Source: Candidatus Tepidiaquacella proteinivora (lineage in GTDB: Bacteria > Bacteroidota > Ignavibacteria > Tepidaquicellales > Tepidaquicellaceae). From it: a stretch of 64,000 bases of DNA. The translations under genes and the position numbers were made by a program. Below, piece by piece: positions 41,042-48,443 of this stretch. Where the stretch lies: assembly GCA_013348845.1 (NCBI GenBank), contig CP054675.1, forward strand, positions 310,001 to 374,000, given 5' to 3'. Numbering within the stretch: the stretch's first letter is position 1; every line of letters begins with the position of its first letter. The notes under the pieces are model-generated. The model was not told the DNA's origin. It ran no database searches and worked only from the letters and a program-made list of their open reading frames with translations.

Positions 41042-41461
41042 TTATATTCCTAAGAATTGAACAATAATTTTTCTTTTTCTTTTTCTGTTATCAAAATCAA
41101 TGAGAACAATTTGTTGCCAGGTACCAAGAGTTAAATTTCCTTCTACAATGGGAATAGTAAGTGATGTTTTTAATAATGCAGACCTTAAATGAGCGTGACC
41201 ATTTCCATCGTGCCAGGTATAATCATGATTATAGTTAACATCGGAAGGAATTATTTTTTCAAATAAATCAGGTAAATCTTTTAGTAAACCTGGTTCATAT
41301 TCTATTGTAGTTATTCCTGCCGTTGACCCCATCGAAAATACAGTACACTGTCCATTCACAATCTTATGTTTCCTTAATAAATTTTCCACATTATCAGTGA
41401 TATCTATTATATCGCAATTCCCGTTTGTAGAGATATTTATTTCTTCTGATATACAAATCAT
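41042..41461 (-). CDS. YjbQ/UPF0047 family protein (secondary thiamine-phosphate synthase fold)
   Basis: The 139-aa protein is a full-length YjbQ family member: GQCTVFSMGSTAGITTIEYEPG, YTWHDGNGHAHLRSALL and GTWQQIVLIDFDNRKRKRK. The conserved histidines and acidic residues of the metal-binding barrel are present. YjbQ proteins have weak thiamine-phosphate synthase activity; their true role is unknown. It begins 4 bp after the propeller-like gene and ends 9 bp before the membrane protein gene, so it is operonic. Confidence 0.93.
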   Translation of the reverse strand: MICISEEINISTNGNCDIIDITDNVENLLRKHKIVNGQCTVFSMGSTAGITTIEYEPGLLKDLPDLFEKIIPSDVNYNHDYTWHDGNGHAHLRSALLKTSLTIPIVEGNLTLGTWQQIVLIDFDNRKRKRKIIVQFLGI

Positions 41462-41465
41462 AATT

Positions 41466-42299
41466 TTAAAGATTTAAATTGATTGCGACAATTTCTTTCT
41501 TTTCTTTTATAAAGTATAGAAAGTTATCCATTATAAAAAAGTTATCAGGGAATACAAGAGGCGCTTGTTTATATATTGTTTCTTTAAAGAGTCTTTTTTT
41601 ATCAGATAAATTGTATATGCATATAAAAACCTGATAACAATTATCTGCAAGAGCCTTATGGTAAGTAAATATTAACAATTTATCTTTCTCAATAAATTCT
41701 ATTTGATAATTTCCCGTGTCTATATTAATTTCTCTGTTAAATATATCTTTTGCATCTTCTGATGAATATTCGATATTGTAAACAGGGAAGTCTTTTTCAT
41801 TTTCATAATTTTCTTCAATCAATTGCCTCCTCAATTCGAATAATGTTGCTGTATCATTTTCAGAATAATTTTTTATAAGATTTCCGGAATTGATATCTAA
41901 CTTTTGATATTCAAAATTCTCAAATTTAGTAATTTTAGTGTACACCGCGTCATTTGTATGGAACATATATTCATACTCTTCATTTTTCCAGATGATTTCT
42001 CCGGAGTGAATATCAACAGCTATTATGCCTCTATGGATTGGCAATTCAGGGTTTATTAATCTATGGAGAAAAAGGTATTTGTCAGAAGAAGCAATTGATG
42101 ATATCAAAGCATTTTCTTCATTTAGTTGATAATCCCTTAATATTACCTCACCGGTTTTAGCATTAACAGTAAAGAATAGAGGTAATTTTTTCTTTTCTTC
42201 TCTTGTTTCTCCTGTGATAAAATTTTTCCCTGCGTTATATATACTCCATAAGTTACCGTGTTGAGAAAATCTCCATGCTGGTTTTAAAATATTTCCCAT
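41466..42299 (-). CDS. Cytoplasmic beta-propeller-like protein, possibly DUF4905
   Basis: The 277-aa protein has no signal peptide. It contains repeated beta motifs of the PQQ/WD-like sort: KTGEVILRDYQLNEENAL, GIIAVDIHSGEIIWKNEEY and KLDINSGNLIKNY. I recall a Bacteroidota family of this size and kind, DUF4905, but this match is from memory and uncertain. It starts MGNILKPAWRFSQHGNLW and is encoded 1 bp from coaX and 4 bp from yjbQ, so it is transcribed with them. Function unknown. Confidence 0.5.
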   Translation of the reverse strand: MGNILKPAWRFSQHGNLWSIYNAGKNFITGETREEKKKLPLFFTVNAKTGEVILRDYQLNEENALISSIASSDKYLFLHRLINPELPIHRGIIAVDIHSGEIIWKNEEYEYMFHTNDAVYTKITKFENFEYQKLDINSGNLIKNYSENDTATLFELRRQLIEENYENEKDFPVYNIEYSSEDAKDIFNREINIDTGNYQIEFIEKDKLLIFTYHKALADNCYQVFICIYNLSDKKRLFKETIYKQAPLVFPDNFFIMDNFLYFIKEKKEIVAINLNL

Positions 42300-42300
42300 T

Positions 42301-43065
42301 TTACTTTATTATGTTTATCTTCAATATTTCATTTATACCTTCAAGAACTAATAAAGGATGATACTTCCTGATTTGTTTTATTTTCTGAGAGAAGATTTTA
42401 CCTAATCCGCCTGTGCATATAATCATTAAACCTTTATATCTTTTTTGTAATTCTGTAATTACAAAGTTTGTAAGTCCAATAGTCTGATAAATGACGCCGG
42501 AAATAATTGCAGAATCTGTATTTTTACTAATTAGATTTATCCTTTTTGCTTTTTCAATTATTGGAAGTGGTAAACTTGTATTTTGTATTAAAGAATTTAA
42601 ACCGGTTTGTACACCCGGGCAAATTAATCCACCTGTAAAAGTTTTGTTTATTATTATATTAAAAGTAGTAGCAGTTCCATAATCTATTACAAGAATATTT
42701 TTAAAATTCTTATATCTATTAACAGCAGCAACTGAAGAACAAATCCTATCAACTCCTAAAGTCTTTGGATAATCAATTCTTATTGATAATTTAGAGTTGT
42801 ATGTAATATAGTAGGGGAGTGTTGCAAAATGTTTTTTAATAGTATCAGAACAAGAGGGTTTATATTTAGGGTCACATAATGATATACCGATTGAACAGAT
42901 ATCATCCTTATAAAATCTAAAGTGTTTTTTTATAAATTTATTAAAATCACTCTGAAAATTACTTTTTTTATAAGGTGTTTTAGCAAAAGTTTCTATAATG
43001 ACTTTGTCTTTCCCGAGTGCAGCTTTTATATTTGAATTTCCTATATCAATTAATAACCTTTGCAT
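42301..43065 (-). CDS. coaX: Type III pantothenate kinase
   Basis: The 254-aa ASKHA-fold kinase catalyses the first step of coenzyme A synthesis. Landmarks are the phosphate loop LLIDIGNSNIKAALG, LGVDRICSSVAAVNRY, the catalytic VIDYGTATTFNII, and GGLICPGVQTGLNSL. The length is normal for CoaX. Type III enzymes are insensitive to CoA feedback and need a monovalent cation. It heads a tight coaX, propeller, yjbQ group. Confidence 0.95.
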   Translation of the reverse strand: MQRLLIDIGNSNIKAALGKDKVIIETFAKTPYKKSNFQSDFNKFIKKHFRFYKDDICSIGISLCDPKYKPSCSDTIKKHFATLPYYITYNSKLSIRIDYPKTLGVDRICSSVAAVNRYKNFKNILVIDYGTATTFNIIINKTFTGGLICPGVQTGLNSLIQNTSLPLPIIEKAKRINLISKNTDSAIISGVIYQTIGLTNFVITELQKRYKGLMIICTGGLGKIFSQKIKQIRKYHPLLVLEGINEILKINIIK

Positions 43066-43115
43066 TTAAAAACTTTTTATGCCCCTGAACATAGTTAAAG
43101 AAATGTAGAGAAAAT

Positions 43116-43658
43116 TTAAAGTGGGAATTTTATTCCGAATATCAAGGTATATCCATATTTATTGCCAGTATCACTTATTATTATTTTATATTTGCCGTCA
43201 ACGAATATTATATTCTTTTCAAATATACCTTCAAAATTTATCCCGGCGCCCACATCAACACCAAGTTTTGTAAAACTTTCTTTTTTATCTTTATCATCAT
43301 AGAAATTAACTCCTATTCCTCCATCTACATAGGGTTTAATTGATGTGGTTTGGAAATTTATTCTTGCTAAACCAGCCATTTCAAAATTTGAAATATTATC
43401 TATTTTCCAGTAATTTGCCTGAGGTACTATTGAAAAACTTTCAAGCTTGATTTCAGAAAACATACCTACTGCATAACCAGTCTTATTGTTGAAAAAAGAA
43501 AAACCAGCACCTATTCCCAAATCCACTCTTGATGCCGGTGCTGTTAAATTTTTCAAGGAAAGTTTAGTGTCTTGATAATTGTTTCCGATATACTGTGCAT
43601 TACTTAAAAAGTTAACAAGGTATAATAATGCGATAACAAGAAAAATTTTCTTATTCAT
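43116..43658 (-). CDS. Small secreted outer-membrane beta-barrel protein
   Basis: The 180-aa protein has a signal peptide (KKIFLVIALLYLVNFLSNA) followed by amphipathic beta strands (LGIGAGFSFFNNKTGYAVG, PYVDGGIGVNFYDD, VGAGINFEG), ending YTLIFGIKFPL with the C-terminal aromatic pattern of outer-membrane barrels. It probably has eight strands. No named family is recognised and the role is unknown. It lies 11 bp downstream of the bifunctional nuclease gene. Confidence 0.7.
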   Translation of the reverse strand: MNKKIFLVIALLYLVNFLSNAQYIGNNYQDTKLSLKNLTAPASRVDLGIGAGFSFFNNKTGYAVGMFSEIKLESFSIVPQANYWKIDNISNFEMAGLARINFQTTSIKPYVDGGIGVNFYDDKDKKESFTKLGVDVGAGINFEGIFEKNIIFVDGKYKIIISDTGNKYGYTLIFGIKFPL

Positions 43659-43669
43659 TAAATTATATT

Positions 43670-44287
43670 TTAATTGAAATTATAGTTTTCAAGTTTCTTT
43701 ATTTCATCCCTTAATGCTGCAGCGCGTTCATATTCTTCTTTTGCAACTGCATCCTCAAGGTCTTTTTTAAGTTTATTTAACTTTCTCTGTTTTTGTTCCT
43801 GTAAATCTTCTTTTGAATCTTTCCTTTTTGTTTCTTTCTCATAATTTCCTTCTGTTGTCTCCTGTGGCTCAGGAGTAAAGCCAATTTCATCAAGTATATT
43901 TGCAGCAACAAATATGGGAGCGTTAAACTTCAAAGCTAATGCAATAGCATCTGATGGTCTTGCATCTATATCTTCCATTGTATCGGAGTCAAATTTTATT
44001 CTCGCATAAAATGTAGAATCTTTTAACTCGTTTATTACTATATATTCAATTGAAAATCCAAAAGATTCAATTATATTTTTCATTAAATCATGTGTCAATG
44101 GTCGAGGTGGAGTAATATTTTCTAATTGAAGCGCAATTGCCTGTGCTTCATACTGTCCTATTATAATTGGAAGTCTTCTTTCTCCGTCAATTTCTTTTAA
44201 AATAATTGCATAGCCACCGCCACTAAGGGATGAAGATAAAGATAAACCATAAATTTCAACTTGTACTATGTCACTATCACCATTCAT
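43670..44287 (-). CDS. Bifunctional nuclease family protein (DUF151) with UVR motif
   Basis: The 205-aa protein has an N-terminal bifunctional-nuclease (BFN, DUF151) domain with RRLPIIIGQYEAQAIALQLE, PRPLTHDLMKNIIE and DARPSDAIALALKFNAPIFV. A charged linker leads to a C-terminal UvrB/UvrC-type helical hairpin (LEDAVAKEEYERAAALRDEI). This fusion is common in Bacteroidota and relatives. BFN domains have been reported to act on DNA and RNA in plants; the bacterial role is unclear. Confidence 0.9.
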   Translation of the reverse strand: MNGDSDIVQVEIYGLSLSSSLSGGGYAIILKEIDGERRLPIIIGQYEAQAIALQLENITPPRPLTHDLMKNIIESFGFSIEYIVINELKDSTFYARIKFDSDTMEDIDARPSDAIALALKFNAPIFVAANILDEIGFTPEPQETTEGNYEKETKRKDSKEDLQEQKQRKLNKLKKDLEDAVAKEEYERAAALRDEIKKLENYNFN

Positions 44288-44389
44288 TTATGTACCATTT
44301 TATAATTTTATACAATTAATGTATTATTAAAGTTTCAATTTAATTTATTATAAATTTATATTATTTCAAGTAAATATTAAAGTATAAAA

Positions 44390-45394
44390 TTACTTATTTT
44401 TTTTAATCTCTTTAATCAATACAGGTAATATTTCCATTGCATCGCCCACTATTCCATAATCTGCAATTTTAAAAATAGGTGCGTTTTTATCATTATTAAT
44501 TGCTATAATGTATTTTGATTTGGAAATGCCAGCCAAATGCTGCAGAGAGCCACTAATCCCACAGGCAATATACAACAAAGGAGCAACGGTTTTTCCTGTT
44601 TGTCCAATTTGTTCTGAGTGTGGACGCCACCCGTTATCTACTACTGCTCTTGATGCACCCACTGAGCCGTTCAGTACTTCTGCAAGTTCTGAGATTAGGA
44701 AAAAATTTTCTGCTTTTTGCATACCAAGGCCACCTGAGACAATAATATTTGCTTCCGTTAAATCTGTTTTACCTGTGTTTGGTATAAATTCTTTTACAAT
44801 ATCTGTAAAGTCATTTTCAGTAATTTCTAATGATTTTACATCAATCTTTTTAAAATTGGTATTTTGGCTTTTGTTTATTTCAGGAGTGTAACTATTCGGT
44901 CTTATAGATATAATTGTTCTTTTCTGATTGATGGAATAAAAAGCATCTATTTTACTTGAAAAAATTTGCTTTTTTATCTTTAAATTTCCTTCATCGGGAA
45001 TTATTTCTGTGCAATTTGACATATAAGCAGAATCTGTCTGAACAGCAATTTTAGGTGCAATCTCTAACCCTAATGATGTTGCAGATAGTAAAATAATATT
45101 ATAATTATTTTGATGTATAATATTTGATATCGCTTTTGCTATTGCTGAATGTGAAAATAAGATTTGCTTCACATTTGAAAGTGAATTCAATTCATTTAAG
45201 CTAAGAATAAGAACATTACCCGCTCCATAATTCTGGATATCTTTTATGATTTCATCTGTTTCACTATTGATAACTAAAAAATCTATTTCTGCATTTATAT
45301 AATCAGATAATTTTATCCCAATGGTTACAATTTCCAATGATGATTTTTTATATCCGTTTTCTTTTGTCTCAATAATAGCAAGTATTTTATCCAT
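44390..45394 (-). CDS. etfA: Electron transfer flavoprotein alpha subunit
   Basis: The 334-aa protein has an N-terminal nucleotide-binding-like domain and the C-terminal FAD domain. The latter shows IIVSGGLGMQKAENF, GASRAVVDNGWRPHSEQIGQTGK, YIACGISGSLQHLAGI and IFKIADYGIVGDA, all standard. With EtfB it carries electrons from acyl-CoA and other flavin dehydrogenases to a membrane quinone reductase. It is 3 bp downstream of etfB. A matching EMO-type oxidoreductase is encoded at 37554-39530. Confidence 0.97.
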   Translation of the reverse strand: MDKILAIIETKENGYKKSSLEIVTIGIKLSDYINAEIDFLVINSETDEIIKDIQNYGAGNVLILSLNELNSLSNVKQILFSHSAIAKAISNIIHQNNYNIILLSATSLGLEIAPKIAVQTDSAYMSNCTEIIPDEGNLKIKKQIFSSKIDAFYSINQKRTIISIRPNSYTPEINKSQNTNFKKIDVKSLEITENDFTDIVKEFIPNTGKTDLTEANIIVSGGLGMQKAENFFLISELAEVLNGSVGASRAVVDNGWRPHSEQIGQTGKTVAPLLYIACGISGSLQHLAGISKSKYIIAINNDKNAPIFKIADYGIVGDAMEILPVLIKEIKKNK

Positions 45395-45397
45395 AAA

Positions 45398-46147
45398 TTA
45401 AATAATTTTTACTTTTTCCTTTAGGAATCTTATTATTTCTAAAATGCTATCAGAATTGTTATTCAGTATTATTCCACTTTCTTTTTTTGGAGGAAGTTTT
45501 AGTTCTGAAAATTCAATTTTATTATCACTGAAATAAGGTTCTTTAATTTCAATTGGTTTGGATTTTGATTTTAATACATCTTTCAGTTTTGGATACCTTG
45601 GAATATTTAATGTCCGTTCTACTCCTATCAAAACCGGTAATTTCACTGTAATTAGTTCTTTACCTCTTTCCGTTGTCTTTTCTAAAGTAATGTGTTTTTC
45701 ATCATAATTAATCTTTGATATAAAATTTAAAGAAGGTAAATTCAATAACTGACCAACCGTATTCTGAACACTTACACTTTCATAATCAATGGACTGTTTA
45801 CCAAAGAAAATTAAATCAGGGTGTTTTTCCTTTATAAATTCAGCCAGATTTTTAGCAACCGTAAAAGAGTCGTAATTATCAGTATTACTTCTGATTAAGA
45901 CTCCCTCATCTATTCCATAACTATATGCTTTCCTGATAACCTCTTTATATAGATCGGGACCATAGGTTACTGCGAGAGTTTCAGCATTGAATTTTTCTTT
46001 TAATTGAACGGTTTCTTCAATTGCATGTTCATCAAAGGGGTTTATAATATATGTTAAATTTTCATTACAGACAGATTTCTTATCGGAAGAAATTTTTATC
46101 TCATTTGTTATATCCGGCACATAAGAAATGCAAACAATAACTTTCAT
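45398..46147 (-). CDS. etfB: Electron transfer flavoprotein beta subunit
   Basis: The 249-aa protein binds AMP and completes the ETF heterodimer. It shows the family features VCISYVPD, YIINPFDEHAIEETVQLKE, FGKQSIDYESVSVQNTVGQL and VKLPVLIGVERTLNIPRYPKL. It is the first gene of the etfB-etfA pair and is divergent from the initiator tRNA. The absence of a ferredoxin-type or bifurcating partner next to it fits a simple electron-carrier role rather than bifurcation. Confidence 0.96.
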   Translation of the reverse strand: MKVIVCISYVPDITNEIKISSDKKSVCNENLTYIINPFDEHAIEETVQLKEKFNAETLAVTYGPDLYKEVIRKAYSYGIDEGVLIRSNTDNYDSFTVAKNLAEFIKEKHPDLIFFGKQSIDYESVSVQNTVGQLLNLPSLNFISKINYDEKHITLEKTTERGKELITVKLPVLIGVERTLNIPRYPKLKDVLKSKSKPIEIKEPYFSDNKIEFSELKLPPKKESGIILNNNSDSILEIIRFLKEKVKII

Positions 46148-46234
46148 TTCGATTTTTTTAATACAAGTTATTTATAAAGAAAAATCTAATCAATCCACAA
46201 AATAAAAATTACTTAAGATACTTCAAATACTTCA

Positions 46235-46263
46235 TTGAAAGAAAGTAAAAAATTGGGTATATT
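46235..46263 (+). promoter_or_regulatory. Promoter of the initiator tRNA gene
   Basis: TTGAAA at 46235-46240 and TATATT at 46258-46263 are separated by 17 nt. Transcription would start about 3-4 nt before the first base of the tRNA. The -10 extends to TATATTTG, which also fits the Bacteroidota form. Confidence 0.65.
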
Positions 46264-46272
46264 TGAACAAAC

Positions 46273-46345
<73 letters not shown>

Positions 46346-46420
46346 CAAGGGAATTCAGGAATATTTAAGGGATAATCAAATTAAATTTTATTTTTTGTTT
46401 TTTGTTATATATTTTATCCT

Positions 46421-46426
46421 TATAAT
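46421..46426 (+). promoter_or_regulatory. Possible -10 element ahead of the amidase gene
   Basis: A consensus TATAAT lies 29 bp before the proposed amidase start codon. No good -35 sits at the usual spacing (TTTTGT at 46399-46404 gives 16 nt). If used, transcription would begin near 46433, consistent with translation starting close to 46456 and not at the later GTG at 46783. Confidence 0.3.
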
Positions 46427-46455
46427 ATAAAAAGTTATTTTATATATTTTATTAA

Positions 46456-47262
46456 TTAAAAAGATACTTTACGAAACATATATTTCTAATATTACTTTTA
46501 TCTCTTTTTATTCTTGTAAATTCATTTGCTGAGAATACACAGTTATATTCAGGCAAATTTACTGTTATTATTGATGCAGGACATGGTGGTAAAGATCCGG
46601 GAACAACCGGAACTACGGGTGTTCAGGAAAAAACGCTTAATCTTTCAATTGCTTTAAAATTAAAGGACCTTCTCACTGAGAAATATGATGATATCAATGT
46701 CATTCTGACAAGAGATAAAGATGAGTATATTGAACTAAAAGACAGGGGAAGGATAGCAAATGAAAACAATGGAAATCTGTTTGTGAGCATACATTGTAAT
46801 TATAAGAAAAAAGAAGAACACGATAAAAACGGTTTTGAAATTTATATCTCTGATCTGACAAGAACTTCGGAAGCAGAAGGATATACAAAAGCAGAAAATA
46901 AATTTTTTTATCAGGGAAAGACAGATACAGCCTCAATTACATGGAAGGAATATGTAAGTATTGCTGTTCCACTCCTGCAAAATATATATTTCAGGATGTC
47001 TGAATATTTCGCTACAATTTTAGAACTGGAGCTAACCAAAGGAACAGTTTTGGAAAGCAGGGGAATACAACAGGAGGGTTATTTTGTATTAATTGGAGCT
47101 TCTATGCCGGTTGTTCTTATTGAGTGTGGATTTCTTTCAAATGTTGGTGATGAAAGATATATAAAATCACAAAGAGGCCAAAACGATATTGCAAAAGCTA
47201 TTTACAAATCTATAATTCTTTATAAAATGGACTATGATTATATGAAAACTATTTTGAGATGA
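46456..47262 (+). CDS. N-acetylmuramoyl-L-alanine amidase with non-standard start codon
   Basis: The frame gives an Amidase_3 zinc enzyme that cuts the amide between muramic acid and the stem peptide. Zinc ligands and catalytic residues are intact: IIDAGHGGKDPGTTG, the glutamate in QEKTLNLS, SIHCN, and VLIECGFLSN. Ahead of it is an ideal signal peptide (KRYFTKHIFLILLLSLFIL then VNSFA). There is no ATG, GTG or TTG between the stop at 46453-46455 and a GTG at 46783 that lies beyond the first zinc motif. The most natural start is TTA at 46456, where one base change would give TTG. I therefore annotate 268 aa from there. Either a rare start codon, a recent mutation or a sequencing error explains it. 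It lies 110 bp after the tRNA. Confidence 0.85.
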   Translation, partial: LKRYFTKHIFLILLLSLFILVNSFAENTQLYSGKFTVIIDAGHGGKDPGTTGTTGVQEKTLNLSIALKLKDLLTEKYDDINVILTRDKDEYIELKDRGRIANENNGNLFVSIHCNYKKKEEHDKNGFEIYISDLTRTSEAEGYTKAENKFFYQGKTDTASITWKEYVSIAVPLLQNIYFRMSEYFATILELELTKGTVLESRGIQQEGYFVLIGASMPVVLIECGFLSNVGDERYIKSQRGQNDIAKAIYKSIILYKMDYDYMKTILR

Positions 47263-47283
47263 GATTTTAAATAAATATATAAA

Positions 47284-47310
47284 AAAAAAGCCGCTTTAAG
47301 CGGCTTTTTT
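47284..47310. terminator. Bidirectional terminator between amidase and rlpA
   Basis: GCCGCT at 47290-47295 pairs with AGCGGC at 47099+200 to 47304 (47299-47304). The stem is flanked by A-runs on the left and T-runs on the right, so it works on both strands. It separates the convergent amidase and rlpA genes. Confidence 0.9.
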
Positions 47311-47312
47311 AA

Positions 47313-48182
47313 TTAACTTCTGAATTTGCAGAGTTTAACAGTAAATCCTTCTTTCTCCAATCTATTTATATCGGTTTTAGCATCATTTTCGGTTGGATAT
47401 ATTCCTGTGAGTACAAAGAAAATTGAGGAATCTTTTTTGGGAATGACCTGAACAAAAATATGGTTATATCCCATTTCCTCAAGTTTCTCTATTAGTGCTT
47501 TTGTGTCGTAATCACCCTTTGTTTTAAGAATTTTTATTATGTAACCAGATGTTAAATTAATGTTTGGTTCAGAACTATTGAAATAGTCCTCTTCTTCATT
47601 TTTCATATATATTTGGGCAATAGCCTCGTCAGTGTTAGGAGAAAGAAGTTTTATATCTATCTTTTTGAAGGTGTAGACCTTATTTAAACTATTGTATTTT
47701 TTGAGTATAACATCTTCAAAAAGATTAGAAGGTGAAAATCCTTCTACTTCGGTTTCTTCTTCTTGTAATTCTTCCTCTTCATTATAAATTTCTAACCTGA
47801 CTCTTGCTAATCCTCCCATCCCGAGTTCTTCTTTTGCGGCAAATGAGAGGTCAATTATTCTTCCGAATACATACGGTCCTCTGTCATTAATTTTAACTAT
47901 TGTACTTCTTCCGTTTTCCAGATTGGTAACTTTTAAATATGTACCAAACGGAAGCGTTCTGTGCGCAGCGGTAAAATCATAAGTATTGAAATATTCACCA
48001 CTTGCAGTTTTTCTGCCATGAAATCCCGGACCGTACCAGGAAGCAATACCTTCTTCAACATAGGAAGGGGATTTCTTTTTTAGATTAGTAAAAGGGGTGT
48101 TTAGTGAAGCACTAACAGGATTTATACAACTAATAATGATGCTAAATGTTAAAACATAATACCAAAGGTTCTTTCTTAACAA
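47313..48182 (-). CDS. rlpA: RlpA-like lytic transglycosylase with SPOR domain
   Basis: The 289-aa protein has a signal peptide with a cysteine (FSIIISCINPVSA), then a double-psi barrel of the RlpA type: GIASWYGPGFHGRKTASGEYF, AAHRTLPFGTYLKV, and VKINDRGPYVFGRIIDLSFAA. The conserved histidine and aspartate of the active site are present. A linker leads to a SPOR domain at about residues 210-287, which binds denuded peptidoglycan at division sites. RlpA cuts glycan strands lacking stem peptides; these are made by amidases such as the convergent neighbour, so the two genes fit one process. Confidence 0.92.
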   Translation of the reverse strand: MLRKNLWYYVLTFSIIISCINPVSASLNTPFTNLKKKSPSYVEEGIASWYGPGFHGRKTASGEYFNTYDFTAAHRTLPFGTYLKVTNLENGRSTIVKINDRGPYVFGRIIDLSFAAKEELGMGGLARVRLEIYNEEEELQEEETEVEGFSPSNLFEDVILKKYNSLNKVYTFKKIDIKLLSPNTDEAIAQIYMKNEEEDYFNSSEPNINLTSGYIIKILKTKGDYDTKALIEKLEEMGYNHIFVQVIPKKDSSIFFVLTGIYPTENDAKTDINRLEKEGFTVKLCKFRS

Positions 48183-48210
48183 ATTATCTCCTTTTTAATT
48201 TCATAATAAA

Positions 48211-48252
48211 TAAAAAAAAATCACTTAATAGTTTATAAACCATATTAGTGAT
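48211..48252 (-). terminator. Intrinsic terminator of the receiver-PEP protein gene
   Basis: ATCACT at 48220-48225 pairs with AGTGAT at 48247-48252, and AATA/TATT extends the stem past one bulged T. On the minus strand the stem is followed by nine T residues. It lies 190 bp downstream of the gene ending at 48444; nothing else is seen in this gap. Confidence 0.75.
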
Positions 48253-48443
48253 GATTATAAAGTATTAAAATATGTATAATCGATTTATTTGTCAATAGAA
48301 AAATTAAAAATTATTTTTAGATTTCAGCTTATAATTTTGTCTAAAAATATTGATTTGAACTCATTATAAATATATGTTAAAATAATAAATTAATTGATGG
48401 TTATTCATATGGTAAAATTAGAAAATAATATCTAAATTACTGA

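Noticed and set aside
46783-47262. Shorter amidase gene starting at GTG 46783
   Set aside because: This start removes the first zinc-binding motif and the signal peptide, both of which are plainly encoded upstream in the same frame.
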